64,000 bases of DNA from a bacterium (GTDB lineage: Bacteria; Pseudomonadota; Alphaproteobacteria; Micavibrionales; UBA2020): NCBI GenBank assembly GCA_029945425.1, contig JAQSDV010000002.1, forward strand, positions 1,185,960 to 1,249,959, given 5' to 3'. A program made the position numbers and the translations under genes. Below, piece by piece: positions 38,250-49,261 of the stretch (its first letter is position 1; each line of letters opens with the position of its first letter). A model generated the notes under the pieces. It saw only the letters and a program-made list of their open reading frames with translations, ran no database searches and was not told the origin of the DNA.

Positions 38250-40484
38250 TCAGACGCCGTTGAATTTTTTCGATTTCGGGAAGCCGTTGGGCGGCAGCAT
38301 GCCGGCCTGCGCGCGTTCGCCGCGCCATGCCTTCAATGCCGTTTCGGTGCGTTCCTTGCCCGCGCTGAAGAAAGTGAGGCCCTGTTTATAGGTGAAGGTC
38401 TTGACATCGGCCAGACCGCCTTTTTGCAGGATCACGCCCACGCCGCGCGTCATTTCCGGCACCTGTTCGAGCGGGAAGATAAGGAGTTTGCGGTTGTCGC
38501 TGATGCAGGCAACGGAATCGCCAATCGCGGGCGTGCAGACCTTCGCCTCCACGCCGTCCTTCACCAGCAGGCATTGCTTGCCGTTGCGGGTTTGCGACAG
38601 GACTTCTTTTTCCGGCACGATGAAACCGCGGCCGTCATCCGCAGCGACCAGCAGTTTACGGTCGGGATCGTGTTTCATGATGGAAACGATATCTGCCTCT
38701 GTCTGCAGGTCGATCATCAGGCGCACAGGTTCGCCGAAACCGCGGCCCGGCGGCAGCTTCTCGCAGCCGAGGGTGTAGAATTTTCCGTTGGTGCCGAACA
38801 TGACCAGCTTGTCGGTCGTTTCCACCGCCAGCGCAAATTTCGGGCCGTCGCCGTCTTTATACGAAATGGCGTCGATCTTGTCCTGCTCCAGATGCCCCTT
38901 CATCGCGCGGATCCAGCCCTTTTCGGAGCAGATCACGGTGATGGGTTCTTTCTCGATCAATTCATGCAGCGCGATATCGATATCGGTAGGCGCCTTGCCG
39001 ATTTCGGTGCGGCGCTTGCCCAGTTTCGTGGTCGGGCCGAACAGGTCGTGAATATGGCGGACCTGTTTCTTGATCGCGGTCATCTGCCGCGCTTTCGAGC
39101 CGATCAGTTTCTCCAGCTCGTCTTTTTCGTCGCGCAGTTCCTTGTTCTCGCGCTTGATCTCGATCTCTTCCAGCTTGCGCAAAGACCGCAGGCGCATGTT
39201 GAGGATCGCCTCCACCTGCACGTCGGAGAGCTTGAATTTCTTCATCATCACGGGCTTCGGCTCGTCTTCCGTGCGGATGATGTGGATCACTTCGTCGATG
39301 TTCAGGTACGCGATCAGGAAACCGGCCAGCACTTCAAGGCGGTGGTCGATATGCTGCAGGCGGTGCTTGGACCTGCGCACCAGCACTTCCTGGCGGTGGT
39401 CGATGAATTGCTGCAGCACTTCCTTCAGGTTCAAGACGCGCGGCACAAGGCCCTTTTCCAGCACGTTCATGTTGAGGGAGAAGCGTGTTTCAAGATCGGT
39501 CGACTTGAACATCTGCGCCATCAGCAGTTCGGGGTCGATCGCCTTGTTCTTGGGCGTCAGGACCACGCGCACGTCTTCGGCGGATTCATCGACGACGTCG
39601 TCGAGGAAGGGCAGTTTCTTGTTCGTGATCAGTTCGGCGATTTTTTCGATCAGGCGGGATTTCGCGACCTGATACGGGATTTCGGTGACGACGATCTGCC
39701 AGCCTTCGTTCTTCAGCTTCTCGACTTCCCAGACCGCGCGCACGCGGAACGAACCGCGGCCGGTTTCATAGGACTGGCGAATGCTCGCCTTGTCTTCCGC
39801 CAGCACGCCGCCGGTCGGAAAATCGGGGCCCTTGACGAATTTCAGCAGGTCCTTGATCTCGCAATCGGGGGTTTCGATCAGATGTTCCATCGCGTCGCAT
39901 AATTCGGCCACGTTATGGGGCGGAATATTCGTCGCCATGCCGACCGCGATGCCGGACGATCCGTTGGCAAGCAGGTTGGGGAAATTGGCGGGCAGCACCA
40001 CCGGCTCGGTTTCCGAGCCGTCATAGGTCGGACGGAAATCGACAGCGTCGTCGTCGAGGCCTTCCAGCAGCAGCTGCGCAACCGCCGTCAGGCGCGATTC
40101 CGTGTAGCGCATCGCGGCCGCGTTGTCGCCGTCGATATTGCCGAAGTTGCCTTGGCCGTCCACCAGCGGATAGCGGACGGAGAAATCCTGCGCGAGGCGC
40201 ACAAGCGCATCGTAAACAGACTGGTCCCCGTGGGGGTGGTATTTACCGATGACGTCACCGACCACACGCGCCGATTTCTTGGGCGCGAGTTCGGGGCGCA
40301 AGCTGAGCTGCGACATCGCGAACAGCACGCGGCGATGCACCGGCTTCAGCCCGTCGCGCAGATCGGGCAGCGAGCGGGACATGATGGTGGAAAGCGCATA
40401 GGACAGATACTTCTCGGATACGATATCGCCGAGGTTGCGGTCCCTGATGTCGTTTGCAACGACGTTTGTCGGTTTTTTTGCCAT
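38250..40484 (-). CDS. parC: DNA topoisomerase IV subunit A
   Basis: ParC is the DNA-cleaving subunit of topoisomerase IV, which decatenates daughter chromosomes. The catalytic tyrosine is Tyr127 in [10 protein letters not shown]. The winged-helix and tower parts are intact. The C-terminal domain has the beta-pinwheel strands but lacks a GyrA box, which supports ParC over GyrA. The quinolone-determining region reads [12 protein letters not shown], with Gln at the position of E. coli Ser80, as is usual in alphaproteobacteria. It is full length at 744 residues. The gene for ParE is not here. Confidence 0.95.
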   Translation of the reverse strand: MAKKPTNVVANDIRDRNLGDIVSEKYLSYALSTIMSRSLPDLRDGLKPVHRRVLFAMSQLSLRPELAPKKSARVVGDVIGKYHPHGDQSVYDALVRLAQDFSVRYPLVDGQGNFGNIDGDNAAAMRYTESRLTAVAQLLLEGLDDDAVDFRPTYDGSETEPVVLPANFPNLLANGSSGIAVGMATNIPPHNVAELCDAMEHLIETPDCEIKDLLKFVKGPDFPTGGVLAEDKASIRQSYETGRGSFRVRAVWEVEKLKNEGWQIVVTEIPYQVAKSRLIEKIAELITNKKLPFLDDVVDESAEDVRVVLTPKNKAIDPELLMAQMFKSTDLETRFSLNMNVLEKGLVPRVLNLKEVLQQFIDHRQEVLVRRSKHRLQHIDHRLEVLAGFLIAYLNIDEVIHIIRTEDEPKPVMMKKFKLSDVQVEAILNMRLRSLRKLEEIEIKRENKELRDEKDELEKLIGSKARQMTAIKKQVRHIHDLFGPTTKLGKRRTEIGKAPTDIDIALHELIEKEPITVICSEKGWIRAMKGHLEQDKIDAISYKDGDGPKFALAVETTDKLVMFGTNGKFYTLGCEKLPPGRGFGEPVRLMIDLQTEADIVSIMKHDPDRKLLVAADDGRGFIVPEKEVLSQTRNGKQCLLVKDGVEAKVCTPAIGDSVACISDNRKLLIFPLEQVPEMTRGVGVILQKGGLADVKTFTYKQGLTFFSAGKERTETALKAWRGERAQAGMLPPNGFPKSKKFNGV

Positions 40485-40549
40485 AGGGGGTGTTTTAGCG
40501 CATTTTTACGGTGTTTTCCAGCGGTTTTGTCTCATTCCCTAACCCGCTT

Positions 40550-41278
40550 TTATTGCACCATTTTCCCGTATTTCTCTTCCAGCCGCAGGCGCGGTTCGGG
40601 CAGGTTGGCGTTGGCCTGCGAAAAAACACGGTGCAGCAGGAAATGGCCGGTCAGTTTCAGCCCGTCCAGCACGTCACCGGGGTCGAGGCGCGCTTCGCCC
40701 CGCAGGAATGTCGGCAGGCGCAGCATGACATCCTTGTATGGCTCCCCCGCCGCCTCCGACACTGCGCAGCCGGATTTGGGACTGACATAACGCAAATTCT
40801 CGGTCGCCCCCGTCGCCACGCATTTGGAAAAATCGAGCCCGAAGCCAAGCTCGCGCAACAACGCGATTTCCCAATATATATATGCCGCCGGCCAGACTTC
40901 GCCGTCAAAGGCGCGCAGCAGGGCGACCATGCCGTCGAAAACGCCGGGATGGCTTTCATGTTCGGGCAGCGTGCGATCGGCGAGCGCGCAGGCGGATTGC
41001 AGCGCGGTCAGTTTGACGGGGCTGTCGATGATGTTGCCGGCGAAACTGGTATCCAGCTCCAGCGTATAGGCGCCCAGCTGGTCATGCGTTTTCGCCGTCC
41101 ATTGCGCGGAAACAAGGTTGCCGATTTCCAGCATGCCGCGCACGCGGGACGAATTGATGCCGTAGACATACCCCGCCGCGCGACCGTGGCTTTGCGTCAG
41201 CAGAGACACGATGCCGCCATTTTCTCCATGCGGGCGCAGGGAAAGAATGACGCCGGTATCCTGCCAGCTGAGCGACAT
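40550..41278 (-). CDS. recO: DNA repair protein RecO
   Basis: RecO loads RecA with RecF and RecR and anneals single strands. The OB-fold N-terminus is WQDTGVILSLRPHGENGGIVSLLT with GRAAGYVYGINS. The helical C-terminal part has AYIYWEIALLRELGFGLDFSKC. The length of 242 residues is typical. Its start overlaps the purB stop by one base (TAATG), so the two are cotranscribed. Confidence 0.93.
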   Translation of the reverse strand: MSLSWQDTGVILSLRPHGENGGIVSLLTQSHGRAAGYVYGINSSRVRGMLEIGNLVSAQWTAKTHDQLGAYTLELDTSFAGNIIDSPVKLTALQSACALADRTLPEHESHPGVFDGMVALLRAFDGEVWPAAYIYWEIALLRELGFGLDFSKCVATGATENLRYVSPKSGCAVSEAAGEPYKDVMLRLPTFLRGEARLDPGDVLDGLKLTGHFLLHRVFSQANANLPEPRLRLEEKYGKMVQ

Positions 41279-42576
41279 TACGCCGCCTTCAAAGCGCGGT
41301 CGATGATGCCGCCGATATGTTTGGTGTAGCGGTCATAGGTGAAGATTTTTTCAAGCGCGCCTTTTTGCAGCGTCTTCTGCACGGCGGGATCGGCGTTGAG
41401 GAGGTCGATAAACGCCCCCTTCCCCGCCCATACCTGCATCGCATTGTTTTGCACGACCTTGTAGGATTCTTCGCGGCTCATCCCCGTTTCGGTGAGCGCG
41501 AGCAGGACGCCCTGCGAAAAGACCAGGCCCTTGAGGCTTTCAAGGTTCTGCTTCATGCGGTCAGGATAGACCAGCAGGTTTTCAATCACGCCCGCCATGC
41601 GGTTCAGCGCGAAATCGGTCAGCATGGTGGCATCGGGCGCAATTACGCGCTCGACCGATGAATGAGAAATATCGCGTTCGTGCCACAAGGCCACGTTTTC
41701 CATCGCGGGAATGACTGATGAGCGGATGAGCCGCGCAAGGCCGGTCAGGTTTTCGGTCAGTACGGGGTTGCGTTTGTGCGGCATCGCGGATGAACCCTTT
41801 TGCCCTGCCGAGAAAAACTCCTCCGCCTCCCGCACTTCCGATCGTTGAAGGTGACGGATTTCGGTTGCGAGGTTTTCGATCGATGACGCGATGACGCCGA
41901 GCGTCGCAAAAAATACCGCATGGCGGTCGCGCGGGATGACTTGCGTCGATACCGTTTCGGATTTCAGACCGAGTTTCTTCGCTACATATTCCTCGACCTT
42001 GGGGTCGATGGTGGCGAAGGTGCCGACCGCGCCGGAAATGGCGCAGCTGGAAATTTCTTCCTTCGCCGCAATCATGCGCTTTCTGGCGCGGTGGAATGCC
42101 GCGTAATGCCCCGCCAGTTTCATGCCGAATGTGGTGGGTTCCGCGTGGATGCCGTGGCTGCGGCCAATGCAGATGGTGTCGCGGTGTTCGTCGCTGCGCT
42201 TTTTCAGGGCGGCCAGCAAACGGTCGAGACTTGAGATGATAATGTCCGATGCCTGACGCAGCTGCATGGCAAAGGCGGTATCAATTACGTCGGACGAGGT
42301 CATGCCGACATGGATAAAACGCGATTCAGGGCCGACGAATTCGGCGACGCTGGTCAAAAACGCGATGACGTCATGCTTCACTTCACGTTCGATTTCATCG
42401 ATGCGCGCAACGTCGAAATTCGCCTTCGCACGGATCTTGGCGGGGGCTTCCATGGGGATGACGCCGAGTTCGGCTTGTGCTTCGCAGGCGGCCAATTCAA
42501 CCTCCAGCCACAGCTTGAACCTGTTTTCCGGCTCCCAGATATCTGCCATTTCCTTACGTGTGAAACGGGGGATCAT
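41278..42576 (-). CDS. purB: adenylosuccinate lyase
   Basis: PurB acts twice in purine synthesis, releasing fumarate from SAICAR and adenylosuccinate. The fumarase/aspartase signature [19 protein letters not shown] is complete, and the SHG-containing segment [16 protein letters not shown] carries the catalytic histidine. The N-terminus [19 protein letters not shown] is the usual one. At 432 residues it has normal length. It overlaps the yihY stop by ATGA. Confidence 0.97.
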   Translation of the reverse strand: MIPRFTRKEMADIWEPENRFKLWLEVELAACEAQAELGVIPMEAPAKIRAKANFDVARIDEIEREVKHDVIAFLTSVAEFVGPESRFIHVGMTSSDVIDTAFAMQLRQASDIIISSLDRLLAALKKRSDEHRDTICIGRSHGIHAEPTTFGMKLAGHYAAFHRARKRMIAAKEEISSCAISGAVGTFATIDPKVEEYVAKKLGLKSETVSTQVIPRDRHAVFFATLGVIASSIENLATEIRHLQRSEVREAEEFFSAGQKGSSAMPHKRNPVLTENLTGLARLIRSSVIPAMENVALWHERDISHSSVERVIAPDATMLTDFALNRMAGVIENLLVYPDRMKQNLESLKGLVFSQGVLLALTETGMSREESYKVVQNNAMQVWAGKGAFIDLLNADPAVQKTLQKGALEKIFTYDRYTKHIGGIIDRALKAA

Positions 42577-43904
42577 GCCTCTATACTCCCTAATGCCAGC
42601 TGTTTGAGCGTGTATTTGCCAAGCTTGTCGTGGATAGCCTTGTCGTGGATTTTCACCAGCGCGTTGACGACCGGCGCGCCATGCACGCGGTCGATGCGCA
42701 GGATCGGTGTTTCATCGGCGGCGCGGATCGCCTTCAGCAAATCCTCGACGCTCGTCATGTCAAAGGGGCGGCCGGGAATAAACAGCGGCGCGTTCGGGCC
42801 TGTCGCTGCCAGCACCCCTTCATCCACCAGATCCTCGATCACGTCATACACTGCCTGCGCGGGCATATGGATGCGGGTCGAGAGTGTTTGCAGGGTGACG
42901 CCCTTGCCCTCCTTATAAAATTCGCGGCCGATTTCGTACACCGCCTGCAGTGCGATTTTTTCCTTTACGCGCAAGGAGAGATTCTTGATATGACGGCTGA
43001 GGCCCTGGTTGCTGGGATGCTGCAGGTAATAGGCAACCGCCGAGCCCGCCAGCAACGTAAACCAGCCCATATAGACCCAGATCATGAACAGCACCAGCGC
43101 AGCAAAGGCGGAATAGATGGCGGCATAGCTGGCCGAGCTCGCGACGAAATAGCCGAAAAAGATGCCGAGAATTTTCCAAACGACTGTGATCGTGACGCCC
43201 GCCGCCAGCGCCGCGCTCGGCTTCACTTTCGTGTTCGGCATAAAACCGTAGAGGGCGGAGAACGCGAGGATGAACAGCACCTGCGGCACAATTTCGAAAA
43301 CATTCTGCATCGCGCTATCGACGAGGTCGAGATGCAGCCATTTCCACGCCACATCCGCATGCTGCAGCGTTGCCGTCATGGCGATCGACAGGAACATCAT
43401 CAGCGGCCCCGCCAGCACGACCGCCATGTAATCGCGCACCTGCTTGTAGAAACTGCGGCCACGCAACACGCGCCAGATTTCGTTGAAGGCGTTTTCGGTT
43501 TTCCGCAGCGTCGAGATCACGCCGAAGATCAGGAAGGCCGTGCCGACCGCGCCCAGCACGCCGACATTGATGTTTTCCACGAAGCCGATAATGCGTTCCG
43601 CCAGATCCCCCGATTCCGCGCCCAGTGGCGACAGGAAGGCCTGCAAACTCGGCCGCAGCGCGTCATGCACGCCGAAACCTTTTAAAACCGAAAACGCAAT
43701 CGCCAGCAGCGGCACGAAAGACACCAATGTCGTGTAGGCAAGGCTGGCAGCACGCTGGCCGTAATTTCCCTCGCTGATATCGCGCGCGACGGCGACGCTG
43801 AGACGCGCCAGACGCAGCGCGAACCTGCCAGTCGCCGTTCCCGGCTGGAAACTGGCTTCCCACAGGTTGTCGAAGGCGCGTTGGGCGAGCTTGATCAAGT
43901 CCAC
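42573..43904 (-). CDS. YihY/RNase BN-like membrane protein with C-terminal winged-helix-like domain
   Basis: Six membrane helices form the YihY core, with GQRAASLAYTTLVSFVPLLA and GAVGTAFLIFGVISTLRKTE as family marks. The C-terminal ~130 residues form a cytoplasmic extension with a winged-helix-like segment (LSTRIHMPAQAVYDVIEDLV DEGVL). The old RNase BN annotation of this family is not correct; transport or envelope roles are suspected. It sits between purB and an AsmA gene in a minus-strand run. Confidence 0.88.
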   Translation of the reverse strand: MDLIKLAQRAFDNLWEASFQPGTATGRFALRLARLSVAVARDISEGNYGQRAASLAYTTLVSFVPLLAIAFSVLKGFGVHDALRPSLQAFLSPLGAESGDLAERIIGFVENINVGVLGAVGTAFLIFGVISTLRKTENAFNEIWRVLRGRSFYKQVRDYMAVVLAGPLMMFLSIAMTATLQHADVAWKWLHLDLVDSAMQNVFEIVPQVLFILAFSALYGFMPNTKVKPSAALAAGVTITVVWKILGIFFGYFVASSASYAAIYSAFAALVLFMIWVYMGWFTLLAGSAVAYYLQHPSNQGLSRHIKNLSLRVKEKIALQAVYEIGREFYKEGKGVTLQTLSTRIHMPAQAVYDVIEDLVDEGVLAATGPNAPLFIPGRPFDMTSVEDLLKAIRAADETPILRIDRVHGAPVVNALVKIHDKAIHDKLGKYTLKQLALGSIEA

Positions 43905-43913
43905 GGGTTTCCC

Positions 43914-45989
43914 TTACGGCACGGCATAGGGATCGGTTGCGGGATCGGTTGCGGGGTCTCCCTCGGGATCAGCCGCAGGTACGTCTTCCACGGGTGCGGC
44001 CTTCTTCTTGCCGAACAATCCGCCACCGCCCAGCAGGTTATTCAGCGCCGCATTCGGGTCTTTCTTGAAATCCTTGATGATGTCCTTGCTGTTTTCCCGC
44101 ACGTTTTTCACGACGGCCTTCATGTCTTCCGGGTTCTCGAGGATTTTGGTGAGAGCGCCAGCGTAATCCGGCTTCACCTTGATGTTGTTGAACGGCCCCT
44201 TGATATCGACGGGCACGGTGATGCCCTTCGCGCCTTCAACCGCCGATGATGCCGTCAGGACGGGCATCGCGCGGTAGTTGATGTATTTTTTCGGCAGGTC
44301 GACCGTGCCGGAACCCGTGGTCTGCACCAGCGGGCCGCGCATCTTCAGGTCATCGTTGCGGGCAACGCCGTTCGTGACAGTGAACGTACCGCCCAGATCC
44401 ACGAAGTCCGTCTTGCCCTCGCCCACGCCCATTTCGCCGAGGCGTTTCTGGATCGACGACATGATGTTCACCAAGTCGATGCCCTGCAGCGAGCCGTTTT
44501 TGAAATTGAAATTGCCGTTGCCGCCGAGGTTGCCGACCAGCGATTTCTGGCTGTTGCCGGATGACGACACATCGACCGTCGCATCCATCTTGCCGCTGAG
44601 TTTGCTAAAGTCGGCAAAGGTCGTCAGGACGGGTTTCGCCTCCACATCCGACATGCCGAATTTAAATGTCATGCTGGGCGTTTTCTGCGACGCATTCAGC
44701 GACAGGTCGGACAGGAAACGACCGCTGAACAGCGACGCCTCAGACGACTTGAAGCGCAGGTTGCCGTCCTTCAGCAACACGGTCAATGTGCTGGGGCCGA
44801 CATCCGCGCCGCGCAGCGAGAAACCGGCCGTGTTCAGCACGAGGTCGGCATTGACCGTTTTAAGCCCGCTGAAATCGATGGGCGAAGAATCCCAATCCGA
44901 TTGCGGGCCCTTCGGCGCAGGCGCGCCGTCGCCCTTCGCCGCTTTCTCGCCGCCGGTAAAGCGGTCGAGATTCAGTTTGTTCAGTTTCGCACGTGCCTTG
45001 AAATCGGGTTTCGGGCCGTTGAGGCCCAGCGTGATGTCGCCATCCGCCTGCACTTCATCCAGCACAAGTTTCGCGTTGTCGAGCTTCAGCGCCTCGACCG
45101 AAAACGCGGCCGTGCTGGAAAACTTCACATGGGTAAACGGCATCGCTTGTTCCTTGCCGCCCGACAGCCACGCCGCGAATTTCGGCAGCGATGCGATATC
45201 CACATCCAGCTTGCCGTTCAGCATGGTGCCCGAGGTTGCGAGTTTGCCCTCCGCCGAGGTCGAGACGACGCCGTCCGATTTCAGCGTCAGCTTGCCCTGC
45301 GACGCGCCGCCCTTGGCGAGGTCCATCGGCTTGTCGAGCGCCATGAACAGGCTGACGCGCTTGCCCATATATTCCGCCCAGCCGTCCAGCTGCACGCCGC
45401 TGTCGAGGTCAGGATAGGTGATCATCAGGTCGAGTTTGTCGAGCGCCACATTCGCGCCGCCCTTTTTATCGACATACGAAACCGCGCCCTTGGTGATCTC
45501 CACCTGGCTGAATTTAAAGGTCAGGTCTTGCGCATAGGATGTCGAGGTGCCGGGGGTTGACGCCGGTTTTTCCGCCCCATCTTTTTTCGCGGGCGTGAAT
45601 TCCCAGTTTTTGCGGCCATCGGCTGCGACTTCCAGGTGGATGACCGGTTTATCGAGCGTAAATTTCACGATCTCGATATGCTTGTCCAGCAGCGGCTTCA
45701 GCGCGACGCGGATTTCCAGCGCGCCCAGTTCGGCCATTGATTTTTCCGCAGCCCATGGCGCGTTCTGGAACGTGACGTTTTCCAGCTTCACCATCAGCAC
45801 GGGCAGCGGCGTGACAAAGGGCATAATACGCATGCTGGTGAAGGCGATGTCGCGGCCTGTCTTTTCTTTCACCGCCGCCACAACGCGCGCCTGTATCTCC
45901 TCCGTATTCACGTATTTCTTGATCGCAAAAAACACGCCCCCGCCAATCAGCAGGGCGAGGATGAGAAGGGAAATGAAAAACTTTTTCAT
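43914..45989 (-). CDS. AsmA-family inner-membrane protein
   Basis: An N-terminal membrane anchor (FFISLLILALLIGGGVFFAI) is followed by a long periplasmic, beta-rich region with the AsmA start INTEE-like YVNTEEIQARVVAAVKEKTG and GRDIAFTS. The C-terminal AsmA domain contains VDLPKKYINYRAMPVL and GPFNNIKVKPDYAGAL. The family is implicated in lipid transfer and outer-membrane assembly. The tail is Ala/Asp/Pro low complexity. It is 691 residues long and complete. Confidence 0.9.
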   Translation of the reverse strand: MKKFFISLLILALLIGGGVFFAIKKYVNTEEIQARVVAAVKEKTGRDIAFTSMRIMPFVTPLPVLMVKLENVTFQNAPWAAEKSMAELGALEIRVALKPLLDKHIEIVKFTLDKPVIHLEVAADGRKNWEFTPAKKDGAEKPASTPGTSTSYAQDLTFKFSQVEITKGAVSYVDKKGGANVALDKLDLMITYPDLDSGVQLDGWAEYMGKRVSLFMALDKPMDLAKGGASQGKLTLKSDGVVSTSAEGKLATSGTMLNGKLDVDIASLPKFAAWLSGGKEQAMPFTHVKFSSTAAFSVEALKLDNAKLVLDEVQADGDITLGLNGPKPDFKARAKLNKLNLDRFTGGEKAAKGDGAPAPKGPQSDWDSSPIDFSGLKTVNADLVLNTAGFSLRGADVGPSTLTVLLKDGNLRFKSSEASLFSGRFLSDLSLNASQKTPSMTFKFGMSDVEAKPVLTTFADFSKLSGKMDATVDVSSSGNSQKSLVGNLGGNGNFNFKNGSLQGIDLVNIMSSIQKRLGEMGVGEGKTDFVDLGGTFTVTNGVARNDDLKMRGPLVQTTGSGTVDLPKKYINYRAMPVLTASSAVEGAKGITVPVDIKGPFNNIKVKPDYAGALTKILENPEDMKAVVKNVRENSKDIIKDFKKDPNAALNNLLGGGGLFGKKKAAPVEDVPAADPEGDPATDPATDPYAVP

Positions 45990-46010
45990 AGGCGGTGGCT
46001 CCGGTTATCG

Positions 46011-47903
46011 TCAGGCTTTTTCAGGTTTGGTCCAGGATTTTTCGGCAATCGTCGTCTGCTGGTGCGCGAAGCTGTCGGGCGCGATATCCATCGTGGATTT
46101 CGATCCGCGGCAGATGCTGCGCGAATAGGCGGCTGCGAGCGGCATGATGCGGTCGAAATAGAAACGCGCGGTTTTTACTTTCGTTTCGTAGAAATCGCGG
46201 CCTTCCGGATTTTCGGCAAGGCGTTGTTTTGCCACCGTCGCCATCTTGACCCACATATGGCCCATCGCGACGACGCTCATCAATTTCAGGTAATCGGTCG
46301 ACATCGCGCCCGCATCCAGCATCACGCGCGAGAGCAATTTCGGCTGGCCGGTTTTCGACAGCGCGAAACCCGTGGCCGCTTTCATCCTCAGCCAATAGGT
46401 ATGGAACCAGAGCCGCAGCCATGCGCTTTTCAGCAGGCGGCACAGCATGCGCAAGGGCACGCCCGCCCTTGCCGCGTCAATCACGTCGCGGTTGATGACG
46501 GAAAGATAGCCGCCCAGCAAATTCTCCTTCATCACCTTGCGGCCGATCAGGTCGAGAGCCTGAATGCCGTTGGTGCCTTCGTACAGGCGCGTGATGCGGG
46601 CGTCGCGGTTATACTGCTCCATCCCGTGTTCCTTGATATAGCCGTGGCCGCCGAAAACCTGCATCGCGGAATTGGTGTTATCGACCGCGTTGTCGGTAAA
46701 ATGCGCCTTCATGACAGGGATCAGGAGGTCGACGATCTTCTGCGCTTTTTTGCGCATCTTTTCGTCGGGGTGTTTGTGTGCGGTATCCAGCTGCATCGAC
46801 ACCCAGTAAATGAGTGCGCGCCCAGCTTCGGCCTGCGCCTTCACGGTCAGCAATTCGCGGCGCACATCGGGATGCGTGATGATCGCAACAGCAGGCTTGG
46901 ACAGGTTTTCATCGCCCATCTTTTGCTCGATCGGCTGGCCCTGTTTGCGGTCGAGCGCGTAGATCAGGCCGTTCTGGTACGCGATTTCGCTCAACGACAA
47001 GCCCTGCAATGCGACGCCGAGGCGTGCCTCGTTCATCATGACGAACATCGCGCGCATGCCCTTGTGCTGCTCGCCAATCAATTCGCCATAGGCGTTGTCG
47101 AGGCCGATTTCGCAGGTGGAATTGCCGTGGATGCCCATTTTTTCTTCGATGCGCTGGCAATAGACGCCGTTGCGCGCGCCGTCGGCCATGACTTTCGGCA
47201 CGAGGAACAGGCTGATGCCCTTGATGCCGGGCGGGGTCGACGGATCTTCGATACGCGCCAGCACAAGATGCAGGATATTCGATGTCAGGTCATGTTCGCC
47301 TGACGAGATAAAGATTTTCGTGCCGGTGATTTTGAACGAACCATCCGCCTGCTTCACCGCGCGGGTCTTGATCAGGCCCAGATCGGTGCCGCATTGCGGT
47401 TCCGTGAGGCACATCGTGCCCGACCATTCGCCGGAAACCAGTTTCGGCAGATAGGTGTCTTTCTGCTTGTCCGTGCCATAGACATGCACCGCGTTATACG
47501 CGCCATGCGACAGGCCGGGATACATCGCAAACGCCATATTGGCGGAGCAGAACATTTCCGACAGCGCGGTGTTGAGGACGATCGGCATGCCAAGGCCGCC
47601 GTATTTCGGATCACAGGCAAAGCCGGGCAGGCCCGCCGCGCAGAACTGGTCGTAGGCGTCCTTGAAACCCTTGGGCGTCGTGACCGTTTTCGTGTCGCGG
47701 TCGTGGTGGCATCCCTCGCGGTCGCCGCTGGCGTTCAGCGGGAACAAAACATCCTCGGCCAGCTTTGCGGTCTGCGACAGAAATTCGTTGATGGTCGCAT
47801 CATCGACGCTTTCAAAATCCGGCATCGATTTCAGCTGCGAGACGTTCAGCACCTCGTTCAGGACAAAGCGCATATCGTCGAGGGGGGCCTTATAGCTGGG
47901 CAT
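46011..47903 (-). CDS. long acyl-CoA dehydrogenase (DmdC-like)
   Basis: This FAD acyl-CoA dehydrogenase has an extended C-terminus (~630 aa), as in the methylmercaptopropionyl-CoA dehydrogenase-like and long-chain group. It shows CLTEPQCGTDLGLIKTRA, ITGTKIFISSGEHDLT, QVFGGHGYIKEHGMEQYNRD and ITRLYEGTNGIQALDLIG with the catalytic-region glutamate. The real start is ATG 47903 (MPSYKAPLDDMRF), with GGAG 9 nt upstream; a GTG 15 nt earlier sits inside that ribosome site. Substrate is not determined. A MaoC hydratase gene is divergent just upstream. Confidence 0.92.
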   Translation of the reverse strand: MPSYKAPLDDMRFVLNEVLNVSQLKSMPDFESVDDATINEFLSQTAKLAEDVLFPLNASGDREGCHHDRDTKTVTTPKGFKDAYDQFCAAGLPGFACDPKYGGLGMPIVLNTALSEMFCSANMAFAMYPGLSHGAYNAVHVYGTDKQKDTYLPKLVSGEWSGTMCLTEPQCGTDLGLIKTRAVKQADGSFKITGTKIFISSGEHDLTSNILHLVLARIEDPSTPPGIKGISLFLVPKVMADGARNGVYCQRIEEKMGIHGNSTCEIGLDNAYGELIGEQHKGMRAMFVMMNEARLGVALQGLSLSEIAYQNGLIYALDRKQGQPIEQKMGDENLSKPAVAIITHPDVRRELLTVKAQAEAGRALIYWVSMQLDTAHKHPDEKMRKKAQKIVDLLIPVMKAHFTDNAVDNTNSAMQVFGGHGYIKEHGMEQYNRDARITRLYEGTNGIQALDLIGRKVMKENLLGGYLSVINRDVIDAARAGVPLRMLCRLLKSAWLRLWFHTYWLRMKAATGFALSKTGQPKLLSRVMLDAGAMSTDYLKLMSVVAMGHMWVKMATVAKQRLAENPEGRDFYETKVKTARFYFDRIMPLAAAYSRSICRGSKSTMDIAPDSFAHQQTTIAEKSWTKPEKA

Positions 47904-48039
47904 ATATATAGACTCCACAGGTTTTGACGGTCGAGTTTAGCGCAAACCGCAGGCATTTCGGGTAATAAAACAACGCACAGGTTATGACAACATTACGCGC
48001 CTGATTGCAAAACTGCCGCCCCTGTATAAGATAAAATCC

Positions 48040-48498
48040 ATGACGGAATCAAACTTCGTATTTATGGAAGATCTGACGGTCGGCCAGAAATTCACGGCCG
48101 GCTCGATTGCCGTTACTGCCGATGAAATCATCGAATTCGCGAAAAAATACGATCCCCAGCCGTTTCACCTGAACGCGGAGGATGCTGCGAAATCCATGTT
48201 CGGCGGGTTGATCGCAAGCGGCTGGCACACGGCCGCCATGACGATGCGGATGATCATTCAATCAAGCCCCAATTTTCCGGGCGGCATGGTCGGTCGCACG
48301 GTCGAGAATTTGAACTGGCTGCGCGCGGTGAAGCCGGGCGATGTGTTGAGCTATGAAGGCGAAATCACCGACCTGCGCCCCGCGGAATCAGCGCCAGGAC
48401 GCGGCATCATGCGGGTCAAAAGCCGCACGCTAAACCAGAACGGAAAACCCGTGCTGGAAATGGACGCTGTGATTTTCATCCCGCGCAAAAGCGCCTAG
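48040..48498 (+). CDS. MaoC-family (R)-hydratase/dehydratase
   Basis: This hot-dog-fold hydratase has the MaoC marks: FMEDLTVGQKFTAGSIAVTA, FAKKYDPQPFHLNAEDA with the catalytic Asp/His pair, and SMFGGLIASGWHTAAMTMRM. It probably adds water to an enoyl-CoA. Length of 152 residues is standard. The last 4 nt overlap the convergent membrane-protein gene. Confidence 0.92.
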   Translation: MTESNFVFMEDLTVGQKFTAGSIAVTADEIIEFAKKYDPQPFHLNAEDAAKSMFGGLIASGWHTAAMTMRMIIQSSPNFPGGMVGRTVENLNWLRAVKPGDVLSYEGEITDLRPAESAPGRGIMRVKSRTLNQNGKPVLEMDAVIFIPRKSA

Positions 48499-49118
48499 CC
48501 CCACCACTTGATCGGCACATCGTTCAGCCAGAACATCAGGTTCCAGATCTGCTGCGCGACATAGATCGACATGCAGGCAAAGAATCCGGCCAGCGTCCAG
48601 TCCACCTTGAAGGCGCGGAAAGCGACGCAGGCATTTACGATGACTCCGTAATAGAGAACGACGCTGAGCGCGCGGTCCATGACTTCGCGTTCGTGGCTGC
48701 CCAATACGGCAAGCGCCAGCACCGGAATAGATATCACGAGGTTCGGCACGGTCATCCAGTTGGCGGTATGGAACCACAGCCAGAATCTGTCGCGACGATC
48801 AAACGCCCAGCAGAATATATATCCGAGCCCCGAACCGATGATGAAGGTGAGCAGCATATGCCCCGCCAGCACGCTGGCGACGGTGCTATACGGTTCTTTC
48901 TCCAGCCCTTCCGCCGGATGCAGGTATGCAGCATAAAAGGCGAGCGGTGTTGCCGCAACGGGGATCCAGATGGAGCGCAAGGCATGCGCTCTGGTGCCTT
49001 CCTTTTCGAACGGCTTGATGCCGCGGCCGAACAGGAAGAACAATTCAAACGTGCCGATGATTTTCTGCTTAACCGTCGCATCCGCTGAATGCGGTGCTGA
49101 TTTTTCTGTGCCTGCCAT
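48495..49118 (-). CDS. multi-pass membrane protein, Yip1-like
   Basis: A cytoplasmic N-terminus with FELFFLFGRGIKPFEKEGTR is followed by five or six helices (IPVAATPLAFYAAYL, LLTFIIGSGLGYIFCWAF, MTVPNLVISIPVLALAVLG, VVLYYGVIVNACVAFRAF). The layout resembles Yip1/YIPF-type proteins, at moderate confidence. It ends NDVPIKWWG. Its start is 129 nt from a 15-nt C homopolymer, see the separate entry. Confidence 0.72.
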   Translation of the reverse strand: MAGTEKSAPHSADATVKQKIIGTFELFFLFGRGIKPFEKEGTRAHALRSIWIPVAATPLAFYAAYLHPAEGLEKEPYSTVASVLAGHMLLTFIIGSGLGYIFCWAFDRRDRFWLWFHTANWMTVPNLVISIPVLALAVLGSHEREVMDRALSVVLYYGVIVNACVAFRAFKVDWTLAGFFACMSIYVAQQIWNLMFWLNDVPIKWWG

Positions 49119-49246
49119 GATTATATCCTTTTTCTTTTATTATACCGCAACCCGCAAAACTTGAAAAGCAGTCGGCCCGAAACCCCATGAAATACGCGGG
49201 AAAAGCGCGTTAAAAAGTTGTGCGCCGGACAGGGCCGTGTACGGCG

Positions 49247-49261
49247 CCCCCCCCCCCCCCC
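49247..49261. repeat. C15 homopolymer tract
   Basis: Fifteen consecutive C residues lie between the von Willebrand protein gene (whose stop is at 49288) and the start of the membrane-protein gene at 49118, both on the minus strand. On the coding strand it is a G15 tract about 129 nt upstream of that gene's ATG. Tracts of this length commonly vary by slippage. The exact length may be a sequencing estimate. Confidence 0.8.

Noticed and set aside
40215..40230. Quinolone-resistance mutation in parC (Gln in place of E. coli Ser80)
   Set aside because: [12 protein letters not shown] is the usual form in alphaproteobacterial ParC, so it is not evidence of selected resistance.
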